DNA from: Streptomyces griseicoloratus
GTDB lineage: Bacteria > Actinomycetota > Actinomycetes > Streptomycetales > Streptomycetaceae
Length of the DNA: 64,000 nt
Reading direction: 5' to 3'
NCBI RefSeq assembly: GCF_014534645.1
Contig: NZ_JACVQF010000224.1
Coordinates: 1 to 64,000, forward strand
The translations under genes and the position numbers were made by a program. Each line of letters starts with the position of its first letter. The first letter of the stretch is position 1. The notes beneath the pieces were generated by a model. It was not told the DNA's origin. It was given only the letters and a program-made list of their open reading frames with translations, and did not search any database. Positions 49,769-58,252 of the stretch are shown piece by piece.

Positions 49769-51217
49769 ATGGGATCCACTTCCGCCGAGAACAACGGCAC
49801 CGGCGTCGGACGCCGCGATCTGATCAAGCGGTCAGCCGCGTTCGGTTTGATCTCCGTACCGACGATGAGCTTCCTGTCCGCCTGCGCCAGCGGCGGCGGC
49901 GACGACCAGGAGAAGGCGAAGTCGGGCGAGAAGACCGCCAAGAACCCGCTCGGCGTCAATGACAGCGCCGGGATGGAATTCGTCCTCTTCGACGGCGGCT
50001 TCGGCAAGGAGTACGCCGAGGACGCCGTGAAGATCTACGAGAAGAACTTCCCCAAGGCGAAGGTGAAGTTCTCGGCGACGCAGAAGATCCAGTCGACCCT
50101 GCAGCCGCGCTTCAACCAGGGCACCCCGCCCGACCTCATCGACAACTCCGGTGCCGAGCAGATGGACATGGGCGTCCTCGTCGGCAAGAACCAGCTCGCC
50201 GACCTCACCGAGCTGCTGGACGCCCCGTCCTACGACGACCCGAACAAGAAGGTCCGCGACACGCTGCGCCCCGGCATCGTGGAGATGGGCCAGTTCGACG
50301 GCGACAAGGTCTGGATCCTGTACTACGCCTACACGGTGTACGGCAACTGGTACTCGAAGAAGGCGCTCGACTCGCTGGACGCCGAGTACCCGAAGACCTG
50401 GGACGAGATGCTCGCGGTCTGCGAGAAGGCCAAGAAGAAGGGCATGGCCGGCTGGACCTACGCGGGCAAGTACCCGTACTACATCCCCTTCTCGATGTAC
50501 CCGATGATCGCCAAGGTCGGCGGCGCCGAGGTGCTCGACTCCATCGACAACCTGGAGCCGAACGCCTGGAAGCACCCGGCGGTCAAGACGGTCTTCGAGG
50601 CCTGGTACGAGCTCTACAAGAAGGGCTACATCCTCAAGGGCACCCCGGGCCTGGACCACATCCAGTCGCAGACCGCCTGGGCCAAGGGCGACGCGCTGTT
50701 CCACCCGAACGGCTCGTGGGTGGAGAACGAGTCCGCCAAGGTCATCCCCGCCGACTTCCAGGTCACCGTCTCCGCCCCGCCCGGCATCGACGACTCCGAC
50801 AAGATGCCCTTCGGCACCATCTGGGCCTCCGGCGGCGAGCCCTTCATCGTCCCGGCCAAGGCGAAGAACGGCGCGGGCGGCATGGAGCAGCTGCGCATCA
50901 TGCTCAGCGAGGCGTCCTCGAAGAACTTCACCAGCAAGGTGAAGTCGCTGACCGCCTTCAACGGCGGCACCGACGGCATCGAGCTCACCCCCGGCCTCGA
51001 AGCCGGTGTCGCGGCGCTGGAACTGGCCGGGGACAACGTGGTGAACCCCCGTCTGCAGGACTGGTACGTGCAGCTCCAGAAGGAGAAGATCGGCGTCGCC
51101 GGCCTCGGCGAGATGATGGCCGGCCGGCTCACCCCGGCCGAGGCCATCAAGAAGATCCAGGGCTTCGCCGACGAGGCCGCCAAGGATTCGTCGATCAAGC
51201 ACTACAAGCACCAGTGA
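49769..51217 (+). CDS. ngcE: Chitobiose/GlcNAc-binding lipoprotein NgcE
   Basis: A 482-residue ABC importer binding protein. A Tat-type signal (GRRDLIKRS, residues 14-22) is followed by lipobox LSAC with Cys39. The mature part shows the family 1 solute-binding fold: FVLFDGGFGKEYAEDAVKIY and PPDLIDNSGAEQMDM, close to NgcE proteins. In S. coelicolor I recall ngcEFG as SCO6005-6007, with NgcE binding diacetylchitobiose. The identity here rests on that resemblance and on the conserved neighbourhood (NgcF, NgcG, Rok7B7). ATG 49769 chosen; in-frame TTG at 49763 is possible. A dre-like operator lies upstream. Confidence 0.88.
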   Translation: MGSTSAENNGTGVGRRDLIKRSAAFGLISVPTMSFLSACASGGGDDQEKAKSGEKTAKNPLGVNDSAGMEFVLFDGGFGKEYAEDAVKIYEKNFPKAKVKFSATQKIQSTLQPRFNQGTPPDLIDNSGAEQMDMGVLVGKNQLADLTELLDAPSYDDPNKKVRDTLRPGIVEMGQFDGDKVWILYYAYTVYGNWYSKKALDSLDAEYPKTWDEMLAVCEKAKKKGMAGWTYAGKYPYYIPFSMYPMIAKVGGAEVLDSIDNLEPNAWKHPAVKTVFEAWYELYKKGYILKGTPGLDHIQSQTAWAKGDALFHPNGSWVENESAKVIPADFQVTVSAPPGIDDSDKMPFGTIWASGGEPFIVPAKAKNGAGGMEQLRIMLSEASSKNFTSKVKSLTAFNGGTDGIELTPGLEAGVAALELAGDNVVNPRLQDWYVQLQKEKIGVAGLGEMMAGRLTPAEAIKKIQGFADEAAKDSSIKHYKHQ

Positions 51218-51302
51218 GGATCCGTCACCGGGACCTGTCCGACGCGCGGTCGTCGGACGGGTCCCGGCGGCGGTACCCGCGCGCAGATCGGGGTCGTTAG
51301 CC

Positions 51303-52229
51303 ATGCAGCACGGCAAGTACCGGTTCATCGTGGGGTTCCTGGCGGTTCCCCTGGGGCTGTACGCGCTCTTCGTCGTCTGGCCGTTCATCCAGTCCATCTA
51401 CTACTCGTTCACGGACTGGACGGGACTGAGTCCCGACTTCAAGATGGTCGGTTTCGACAACTACTCGCGGATGCTCGACGACGACATCTTCTGGAAGTCG
51501 TTGCAGCACAGCGTGATGTTCGCCCTCCTGGTGCCGTTCGTGACCCTCGGTCTGGCACTGTTCTTCGCCTTCATGATCAACGTGGGCGGGCGGCGCCGCC
51601 GGGGCGGGCCGGCGATCACCGGCGTCCGCGGCTCCGCCTTCTACAAGATCGTCTACTTCTTCCCGCAGGTGCTCTCCATCGCGATCGTCGCCCTGCTGTT
51701 CGCGTTCGCGTACAACCCGGACAGCGGCGCGATCAACTCGCTGCTGCGCGGGATCGGCCTCGACTCCATCCAGCCGCTGTGGCTGGGCGATCCGAACCTG
51801 GCCCTGTGGTGCGTGATGGCGGTGCTGGTCTGGTCCACGGTCGGCTTCTTCGTGGTCCTGTTCTCCGCGGGCATGGCCTCCATCCCGGCGGAGCTCTACG
51901 AGGCCGCGCTGCTGGACGGGGCCAGCCGCTTCACCACCTTCTTCAAGGTCACCCTGCCGCTGCTGTGGGACACCGTGCAGTCCGGCTGGGTGTACATGGG
52001 CATCCTCGCGCTCGGCGCCGAGTCGTTCGCGGTCGTACAGATCATGACGACCGGGCCCGGCGGACCCGACTACTCGACCACCGTCATGGTCCTGTACGTG
52101 TACCAGAAGGCGTTCCGTGACGGTCAGGCCGCCTACGCGACCACCATCGGCGTCGCCCTGCTCATCGTCACGCTGGCCTTCGCCGCCGTCGTGATGCGGC
52201 TGGGCCGGCGCGAGCGGCTGGAGTACTGA
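51303..52229 (+). CDS. ngcF: ABC sugar importer permease NgcF
   Basis: A 308-residue permease with six helices (first YRFIVGFLAVPLGLYALFVVW). The EAA loop reads YEAALLDGASRFTTFFKVTLPL near residue 199. A short basic loop GGRRRRGGPAITG near residue 95 is cytosolic. It lies 85 bases after ngcE and is followed by ngcG after four bases. With NgcG it forms the channel for chitobiose/GlcNAc; the ATPase is not encoded nearby and is probably MsiK. Confidence 0.9.
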   Translation: MQHGKYRFIVGFLAVPLGLYALFVVWPFIQSIYYSFTDWTGLSPDFKMVGFDNYSRMLDDDIFWKSLQHSVMFALLVPFVTLGLALFFAFMINVGGRRRRGGPAITGVRGSAFYKIVYFFPQVLSIAIVALLFAFAYNPDSGAINSLLRGIGLDSIQPLWLGDPNLALWCVMAVLVWSTVGFFVVLFSAGMASIPAELYEAALLDGASRFTTFFKVTLPLLWDTVQSGWVYMGILALGAESFAVVQIMTTGPGGPDYSTTVMVLYVYQKAFRDGQAAYATTIGVALLIVTLAFAAVVMRLGRRERLEY

Positions 52230-52233
52230 TCAG

Positions 52234-53157
52234 ATGAAGACGACCGAGACCCCCGCCCCCGTACCGGCCGAGTCCGGCGCCACGGTCCGCAAGACCGACG
52301 GCCCGGCCGGCGGCGCCCGGAAGACGAAGAAGGAGGGCACCACCCTCAACGTCTTCTCCCACGGCATCCTCGTCATCTGGGCGATCATGGTCGCCATGCC
52401 GCTGGTGTGGGCGGTGATGACGTCCTTCAAGGACGACGCCTCCATCTTCGGCTCACCCTGGTCGCTCCCCGACAAGCTGCACTTCGACAACTGGTCGCGG
52501 GCCTGGTCCCAGGCCCACATGAGCGACTACTTCCTCAACACCGTCCTGGTGGTGGGCGGCTCCCTCGTGGGCACCCTGGTGCTGGGCTCGATGGCGGCCT
52601 ACGTGCTGGCCCGGTTCGACTTCCCGGGCAACCGGTTCATCTACTACCTGTTCATCGGCGGCATGAGCTTCCCGATCATGCTCGCGCTGGTGCCCCTGTT
52701 CTACGTCGTCGACAACATGGGGCTGCTGAACACCATCCACGGGCTGATCCTGGTCTACATCGCCTACTCGCTGCCCTTCACGGTGTTCTTCCTGACCGCG
52801 TTCTTCCGCACCCTGCCGACGTCGGTGGCGGAGGCGGCGTTCGTCGACGGGGCCTCGCACACCCGGACGTTCTTCCAGGTCATGCTGCCGATGGCCAAGC
52901 CCGGCCTGATCAGCGTGGGGATTTTCAACTTCCTGGGGCAGTGGAACCAGTACATGCTGCCGACCGTGCTGAACACCGACCCGGACAAGCACGTCCTCAC
53001 CCAGGGCCTGGTGCAGCTGGCGGTCAGCCAGGGGTACAAGGGCGACTGGTCGGGACTGTTCGCCGGCCTGGTGATGGCGATGCTGCCGGTGCTGGCCGCG
53101 TACATCGTCTTCCAGCGCCAGGTGGTCCAGGGGCTCACGGCGGGCGCCCTGAAGTAG
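52234..53157 (+). CDS. ngcG: ABC sugar importer permease NgcG
   Basis: A 307-residue permease of the MalG type with six helices (LNVFSHGILVIWAIMVAMPLVW first). The EAA loop is AEAAFVDGASHTRTFFQVMLP near residue 202. The start ATG lies four bases after the ngcF stop. A hydrophilic tail of about 35 residues precedes helix 1. Last gene of the ngc operon, followed by a hairpin at 53177-53208 and then the ROK regulator gene. Confidence 0.9.
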   Translation: MKTTETPAPVPAESGATVRKTDGPAGGARKTKKEGTTLNVFSHGILVIWAIMVAMPLVWAVMTSFKDDASIFGSPWSLPDKLHFDNWSRAWSQAHMSDYFLNTVLVVGGSLVGTLVLGSMAAYVLARFDFPGNRFIYYLFIGGMSFPIMLALVPLFYVVDNMGLLNTIHGLILVYIAYSLPFTVFFLTAFFRTLPTSVAEAAFVDGASHTRTFFQVMLPMAKPGLISVGIFNFLGQWNQYMLPTVLNTDPDKHVLTQGLVQLAVSQGYKGDWSGLFAGLVMAMLPVLAAYIVFQRQVVQGLTAGALK

Positions 53158-53176
53158 CCCTCCCGCACACCCCGCC

Positions 53177-53208
53177 CATGCCGCTCCCGCACCGCCGGGG
53201 GCGGCATG
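53177..53208 (+). terminator. Hairpin after ngcG
   Basis: 8-bp inverted repeat CATGCCGC / GCGGCATG around a 16-base G+C-rich loop that can pair further, 20 bases after the ngcG stop. No U-tract. A TTGACG hexamer at 53260-53265 beyond it may be the -35 of the ROK gene. Confidence 0.55.
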
Positions 53209-53353
53209 CGCGTGCGTGTGCGGTTGTGTGTGCGGGGCACCCGGATGCGGTTCAACCTCTTGACGGGAGGCGACCCGAACGGCTCAGCTTAGAGTTCACT
53301 AGTTGGACATGGACGGGGCCTCATCGAAGCGGCCCCGCGCGCAGGAGGTCGTC

Positions 53354-54565
53354 GTGGAGACTCCGGGGTCGCAGTCGTCGCTGCACCGAGCCAACCTGGA
53401 GCGGGTCGTACGGGCCGTACGGCTCGCCGGGTCGCTCACTCAGGCGGAGATCGCGAGGACGACGGGCCTGTCCGCTGCCACCGTCTCCAACATCGTCCGG
53501 GAGCTGAAGGACGGCGGAACGGTCGAGGTCACCCCCACCTCGGCGGGCGGCCGGCGGGCGCGCAGCGTCTCCCTGAGCGGGGACGCGGGCATCGTCATCG
53601 GCGTGGACTTCGGCCATACGCATCTGCGCGTCGCGGTCGGCAACCTCGCCCACCAGGTGCTGGCCGAGGAGTCCGAGCCGCTGGACGTCGACGCCTCGGC
53701 GGCACAGGGCTTCGACCGGGCGGAACAGCTGGTCAAGCGGCTGATCGAGGCGACCGGCGTCGACCGGTCCAAGGTCGCCGGGGTGGGCCTCGGCGTGCCC
53801 GGCCCGATCGACGTGGAGTCCGGGACGCTGGGCTCGACCGCCATCCTGCCCGGCTGGGGCGGCACCCGGCCCGCCGAGGAGCTGCGGGGGCGGCTCGGCG
53901 TGCCGGTGCACGTGGACAACGACGCCAACCTCGGCGCCCTCGGCGAGCTGGTCTGGGGCAGCGGCCGGGGGGTGCGGGACCTCGCGTACATCAAGGTCGC
54001 CAGCGGTGTCGGCGCCGGTCTGGTGATCAGCGGCAAGATCTATCGAGGGCCGGGCGGCACAGCGGGCGAAATCGGGCATATTACTCTGGATGAAGCCGGC
54101 CCCGTCTGCCGCTGCGGAAACCGGGGCTGCCTGGAGACCTTCGCGTCCGCGCGCTATGTGCTGCCGCTCCTCCAGCCGAGCCATGGCAGCGACCTGACGA
54201 TGGAGGGCGTCGTGCGGCTGGCGCGGGACGGTGACCCGGGCTGCCGTCGGGTGATCGCCGACGTCGGCCGTCACATCGGCAGCGGAGTCGCCAACCTCTG
54301 CAACCTGCTCAACCCGAGCCGTGTGGTGCTCGGCGGTGATCTCGCCGAGGCCGGTGAGCTGGTGCTCGGGCCGATAAGGGAGTCCGTCGGCCGCTACGCC
54401 ATCCCCAGTGCGGCGCGCCAACTGTCCGTGCTTCCCGGGGCACTTGGGGGCCGTGCGGAGGTGCTCGGGGCGCTCGCCCTCGCACTCAGCGAGATGGGCG
54501 ATTCAACCCTTTTGGATGGAACCGCCACCGGCTCCCTGTCTGCCGCCACCCCTGCCTTCACTTAG
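53354..54565 (+). CDS. rok7B7: ROK-family transcriptional regulator Rok7B7
   Basis: A 403-residue ROK regulator. The N-terminal winged HTH, about residues 10-75, includes SLTQAEIARTTGLSAATVSNIV. The ROK sugar-kinase-like domain follows: IVIGVDFGHTHLRVAVGN, GLGVPGPIDVESG, and the zinc motif GHITLDEAGP-VCRCGNRGCLE. LNPSRVVLGGDLAEAG is the ROK signature near the C terminus. GTG 53354 is preceded by AGGAGG (53343-53348). Its position between ngcEFG and xylFGH matches S. coelicolor rok7B7 (SCO6008 as recalled), which controls xylose transport genes and influences antibiotics and carbon use. Confidence 0.92.
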   Translation: METPGSQSSLHRANLERVVRAVRLAGSLTQAEIARTTGLSAATVSNIVRELKDGGTVEVTPTSAGGRRARSVSLSGDAGIVIGVDFGHTHLRVAVGNLAHQVLAEESEPLDVDASAAQGFDRAEQLVKRLIEATGVDRSKVAGVGLGVPGPIDVESGTLGSTAILPGWGGTRPAEELRGRLGVPVHVDNDANLGALGELVWGSGRGVRDLAYIKVASGVGAGLVISGKIYRGPGGTAGEIGHITLDEAGPVCRCGNRGCLETFASARYVLPLLQPSHGSDLTMEGVVRLARDGDPGCRRVIADVGRHIGSGVANLCNLLNPSRVVLGGDLAEAGELVLGPIRESVGRYAIPSAARQLSVLPGALGGRAEVLGALALALSEMGDSTLLDGTATGSLSAATPAFT

Positions 54566-54686
54566 AGCACGGATGGCACCGTTGTCATCTCGTTAAGGAT
54601 TTACTTCTTGACGTCGCACGTGTGGCCGAGTTGACTTCCAGCCACCTCGGCCGCAACGACGCGGCCTCGTCAGGGAGGTTTCTGAA

Positions 54687-55802
54687 GTGAACACGCGTAT
54701 GCGTCGTGCCGCCGTCGCCGTTGCCGCCACCGCGATGGCCGTCTCGCTGGCCGCCTGTGGCAGCGCCAAGGAGTCGGGCGACAAGAGCGACTCGACCGGC
54801 TCGTCGGCCGCCGCGAAGGGCGACGACATCAAGGTCGGCCTGCTCCTGCCGGAGAACAAGACCGCTCGTTACGAGAAGTTCGACAAGCCCCTGATCGAGA
54901 AGAAGATCAAGGAGCTGACGAACAACAAGGCGGAGATCCAGTACAACAACGCCCGCCAGGACGCGAGCCTCCAGGCGCAGCAGGTCGACACGATGATCAC
55001 CAACAAGGTGGACGTGCTGATCCTCGACGCCGTGGACGCCAAGGCGATCAAGAACTCCGTGCAGAAGGCCGTGGACGCGGGCATCAAGGTCGTCGCCTAC
55101 GACCGCCTCGCCGAGGGCCCGATCAGCGCGTACACGTCGTTCGACAACACCGCCGTCGGCAAGACCCAGGGCGAGGCCCTGCTCAAGGCCCTGGGCGACA
55201 AGGCCAAGAGCGGCCAGATCGTCATGATGAACGGCTCGGTCACCGACCCGAACGCCAAGCAGTTCAAGGACGGCGCCCACTCCGTCCTCGACGGCAAGGT
55301 GAAGGTCGGCAAGGAGTACGACACCAAGGAGTGGTCGCCGGACAACGCCAACGCCAACATGGAGGCGGCGATCTCGGCGCTGGGCAAGGACAAGATCGTC
55401 GGCGTCTACTCCGCCAACGACGGCATGGCGGGCGGCATCATCACCGCCCTGAACGCCGCCGGCATCAAGGTTCCGGTCACCGGCCAGGACGCCGAACTCG
55501 CGGGCGTGCAGCGCATCGTCAGCGGTGAGCAGTACATGAGCGTCTACAAGTCGTACCCGGAGGAGGCGAACATCGCCGCCGAGATGGCCGTGGCGCTCGC
55601 CAAGGGCGAGGACCTGAGCACGATCGCCAAGGACAAGGTCTCCAGCGGCAGCGCCAAGGACGTTCCGTCCGTGCTGGTCCCGGTGGTCTCGCTGACCCAG
55701 GACAACATCCAGGACACCGTCATCAAGGACGGCATCTACACGGTCAACGAGATCTGCACGGCCAAGTACAAGGCCGCCTGCGACAAGCTCGGCCTCAAGT
55801 AG
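54687..55802 (+). CDS. xylF: Xylose-type ABC importer binding lipoprotein XylF
   Basis: A 371-residue periplasmic-binding-protein-like lipoprotein of the ribose/xylose class. Signal peptide with lipobox LAAC and Cys24. The mature domain starts DDIKVGLLLPENKTARYEKFD, followed by the class-typical NKVDVLILDAVDAKAI and TGQDAELAGVQRIVSGEQYM. GTG 54687 has GGGAGG 8 bases upstream. It is followed by two hairpins before xylG, expected to raise the ratio of binding protein to membrane components. The substrate D-xylose is inferred from orthology and from linkage to rok7B7. Confidence 0.92.
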   Translation: MNTRMRRAAVAVAATAMAVSLAACGSAKESGDKSDSTGSSAAAKGDDIKVGLLLPENKTARYEKFDKPLIEKKIKELTNNKAEIQYNNARQDASLQAQQVDTMITNKVDVLILDAVDAKAIKNSVQKAVDAGIKVVAYDRLAEGPISAYTSFDNTAVGKTQGEALLKALGDKAKSGQIVMMNGSVTDPNAKQFKDGAHSVLDGKVKVGKEYDTKEWSPDNANANMEAAISALGKDKIVGVYSANDGMAGGIITALNAAGIKVPVTGQDAELAGVQRIVSGEQYMSVYKSYPEEANIAAEMAVALAKGEDLSTIAKDKVSSGSAKDVPSVLVPVVSLTQDNIQDTVIKDGIYTVNEICTAKYKAACDKLGLK

Positions 55803-55812
55803 GCGGTCGCGC

Positions 55813-55842
55813 GTCCCGTACCGCACGACGCGCGTACGGGAC
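55813..55842 (+). terminator. First hairpin in the xylF-xylG gap
   Basis: 9-bp perfect stem GTCCCGTAC / GTACGGGAC with a 12-base loop, 10 bases after the xylF stop. Probably protects or partially terminates the xylF transcript. Confidence 0.65.
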
Positions 55843-55861
55843 CGGCCGCACGCGGCTTCCG

Positions 55862-55907
55862 CCGGCGCCCCGCACACACCAGCCCCGCAAGCTAGGCGGG
55901 GCGCCGG
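55862..55907 (+). terminator. Second hairpin in the xylF-xylG gap, with an alternative pairing
   Basis: 12-bp perfect stem CCGGCGCCCCGC (55862-55873) with GCGGGGCGCCGG (55896-55907). The loop holds another GCCCCGC (55882-55888) that can pair with the same right arm (GCGGGGC), so two exclusive structures are possible. It ends 70 bases before the xylG start. Confidence 0.6.
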
Positions 55908-55977
55908 ACGGAACACCCACCCCCCAAACTCTCTGCACAACCTCCCGCCGGGTCAGGCGGCGAAGGAGATGGTTCAC

Positions 55978-56760
55978 GTGTCCGCTACGCCCGTGCTGGC
56001 GTTGCGCGGGGTCTCCAAGCGGTTCGGTGCCGTCCAGGCGCTCACCGACGTAGAGCTTGAGGTCCACGCCGGTGAGGTGGTCGCCCTGGTGGGCGACAAC
56101 GGCGCCGGAAAGTCCACGCTGGTCAAGACGATCGCCGGCGTGCACCCCATCGATGAAGGCGCCATCGAATGGGAAGGCAAGACCGTATCGATCGGCAAGC
56201 CGCACGACGCCCAGAACCTGGGCATCGCGACCGTCTACCAGGACCTCGCGCTGTGCGACAACATCGACGTCGTCGGCAACCTCTTCCTCGGCCGTGAGCT
56301 GAAGAAGTTCGGCGTCCTGGACGAGGTCGAGATGGAGCGCCGCAGCCGCGAGCTGCTGACCACGCTCTCCATCCGGATCCCCAGCGTCCGCATCCCGATC
56401 GCCTCCCTCTCCGGCGGTCAGCGCCAGGTCGTGGCGATCGCCCGCTCGATGCTCGGCGAGCCCAAGCTCGTCATCCTCGACGAGCCCACCGCCGCCCTCG
56501 GTGTGGAGCAGACCGCCCAGGTGCTCGACCTCGTCGAGCGGCTGCGCGAGCGCGGCCTCGCGGTCATCCTCATCAGCCACAACATGGCCGACGTGAAGGC
56601 CGTCGCCGACAAGGTGGCGGTCCTGCGGCTCGGCCGCAACAACGGCGTCTTCGAGGTCAAGACGACCTCGCAGGAGGAGATCATCTCCGCCATCACCGGC
56701 GCCACCGACAACGCCGTGACCCGCCGTGCGGCGCGCACGAACGGGGAGGTTTCGAAGTGA
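55978..56760 (+). CDS. xylG: Xylose-type ABC importer ATPase XylG (single ABC domain)
   Basis: A 260-residue ATPase with one complete ABC cassette: Walker A GDNGAGKST near residue 36, signature LSGGQRQ near 146, Walker B LVILDEPTA near 166, H-loop ISHNM near 203. E. coli XylG is about twice this size with two cassettes; this short form resembles FrcA-type ATPases and should act as a homodimer. GTG 55978 preferred because AAGGAG (55963-55968) is 9 bases before it; ATG 55969 abuts that site. GTGA overlap with xylH. Confidence 0.93.
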   Translation: MSATPVLALRGVSKRFGAVQALTDVELEVHAGEVVALVGDNGAGKSTLVKTIAGVHPIDEGAIEWEGKTVSIGKPHDAQNLGIATVYQDLALCDNIDVVGNLFLGRELKKFGVLDEVEMERRSRELLTTLSIRIPSVRIPIASLSGGQRQVVAIARSMLGEPKLVILDEPTAALGVEQTAQVLDLVERLRERGLAVILISHNMADVKAVADKVAVLRLGRNNGVFEVKTTSQEEIISAITGATDNAVTRRAARTNGEVSK

Positions 56761-58052
56761 GCACCGACAAGACCTCCACGGCCGAGCAGGACGCGCACGC
56801 CGTCGAGAACCCCGAGGCCGCGGCCGCCGCGGTGACCGCGGTCGACCCGCGCCTGCTCGTCCGCGAGCAGGGACTGGCCGGCTACGTCGGCGAGTTCAAG
56901 CGCAAGATCAAGGCGGGCGAACTGGGCTCCATCCCGGTCGTCATCGGCCTGATCGTCATCTGCGTCGTCTTCCAGAGCCTGAACTCCGCTTTCCTGTCCG
57001 CGCAGAACATCAACGACATCACCGTCACGATGGTCGGCACGGGCATGATCTCGGTCGGCATCGTCTTCGTGCTGCTGCTCGGCGAGATCGACCTGTCGGT
57101 CGGCTCGGTCAGCGGCGCGGCCAGCGCCATAGCCGCCGTCCTCGCGGTGAACCAGGGCTGGCCCGAGTGGCTGGCGGTCCTCGCCGCGGTCGCCGCGGGC
57201 GCCGCGATCGGTGCCGCCCACGGCTTCTTCTTCGCCGTCCTCGGCGCCCCGGCCTTCGCGGTCACGCTGGCGGGCCTGCTGTTCTGGCTGGGCTTCATGC
57301 TCCAGACGCTGGGCGAGAACGGCACCATCAACCTGGACAGCGACGGCTTCATCGGCCAGCTGACCACGTACTTCTTCTCCGACGTGGCCGCCGCCTACGG
57401 GCTCGCCCTCGTGGTGACCGCCGTCTTCTTCATCACGTCCTTCCTCGGCAACCGCCGCCGGGAGGCCGTCGGCATCCCCTCGCGGCCGCTCAGCGACACC
57501 GTCCTGCGCACGGTGCTGCTGGCCGTGATCTCCTTCGCCGCGGCCTTCATGTACAACCAGTACAAGGGCCTGCCGCTGGCCACGGTGATCTTCCTGGTCT
57601 TCCTGGTCGCGACGGACTTCCTGCTGCGCCGCACCTCCTACGGGCGCAAGGTCTTCGCCCTCGGCGGCAGCGTCGAGGCGTCCCGCCGCGCGGGCATCAA
57701 CGTCACCGCCATCCGGATCTCGGTCTTCGCCATCTCCGGCGGGTTCGCGGCCATCGGCGGCCTCTTCCTGGCCTCCAAGATCGCCTCCGCCAACCAGAGC
57801 GCCGGCGCCGGTGACCTGCTGATGAACGCGATCGCCGCGGCCGTCATCGGCGGCACCAGCCTCTTCGGCGGCCGGGGCCGCACCTGGAACGCCCTGCTCG
57901 GTGTCCTGGTGATCGTCTCGATCCAGTACGGCCTCCAGCTGGAGTCCATCGCCGAGCCGGTGAAGTACATGATCACGGCGGGCGTCCTGCTCACCACCGT
58001 GGTCATCGACTCGATCACCCGCAAGACCCAGAAGACGGCCGGCCGCGCCTAG
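56757..58052 (+). CDS. xylH: Xylose-type ABC importer permease XylH
   Basis: A 431-residue permease of the BPD_transp_2 (ribose/xylose) family with ten or more helices after a hydrophilic N-terminal segment of about 60 residues. Family blocks: VFVLLLGEIDLSVGSVSG near residue 106, LGAPAFAVTLAGLLFWLG near 163, and FALGGSVEASRRAGINV near 299, plus AAAVIGGTSLFGGRGRTW near 360. GTG start overlaps the xylG stop; GGGAGG lies upstream. Terminated by a perfect 13-bp hairpin. Completes XylFGH. Confidence 0.93.
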   Translation: MSTDKTSTAEQDAHAVENPEAAAAAVTAVDPRLLVREQGLAGYVGEFKRKIKAGELGSIPVVIGLIVICVVFQSLNSAFLSAQNINDITVTMVGTGMISVGIVFVLLLGEIDLSVGSVSGAASAIAAVLAVNQGWPEWLAVLAAVAAGAAIGAAHGFFFAVLGAPAFAVTLAGLLFWLGFMLQTLGENGTINLDSDGFIGQLTTYFFSDVAAAYGLALVVTAVFFITSFLGNRRREAVGIPSRPLSDTVLRTVLLAVISFAAAFMYNQYKGLPLATVIFLVFLVATDFLLRRTSYGRKVFALGGSVEASRRAGINVTAIRISVFAISGGFAAIGGLFLASKIASANQSAGAGDLLMNAIAAAVIGGTSLFGGRGRTWNALLGVLVIVSIQYGLQLESIAEPVKYMITAGVLLTTVVIDSITRKTQKTAGRA

Positions 58053-58078
58053 CCGGACCGGTTCTTCCGACGGGACCC

Positions 58079-58108
58079 GCGCCCGGCACCGAGGGCGGTG
58101 CCGGGCGC
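58079..58108 (+). terminator. Terminator of the xylFGH operon
   Basis: 13-bp perfect stem GCGCCCGGCACCG / CGGTGCCGGGCGC with a 4-base loop, 26 bases after the xylH stop. No U-tract. Confidence 0.85.
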
Positions 58109-58176
58109 AGCCGTGTCATAGGACGGTCACTTGATGGGTACGGCCGAATGCGTGACGTACGAAGCACCGCCCGGAG

Positions 58177-58198
58177 ATGTTCCGCCGAGGCGGAACAT
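58177..58198. promoter_or_regulatory. Palindromic operator before dxs
   Basis: Perfect inverted repeat: arms ATGTTCCGCC and GGCGGAACAT around GA, ending 54 bases before the dxs GTG. The form (TTCCGCC...GGCGGAA) resembles IclR-family operators in Streptomyces. This suggests that this dxs copy is conditionally expressed. Confidence 0.65.
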
Positions 58199-58252
58199 TA
58201 GACTCGTCTGGCCCGGCAACAGCTCGATCAGCTCTACTGCAAGGAGGCACGG

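Noticed and set aside
54608-54636. TTGACG/TTGACT pair before xylF as a sigma-70 promoter
   Set aside because: Two -35-like hexamers are present but no -10 follows at proper spacing, so no promoter is called.
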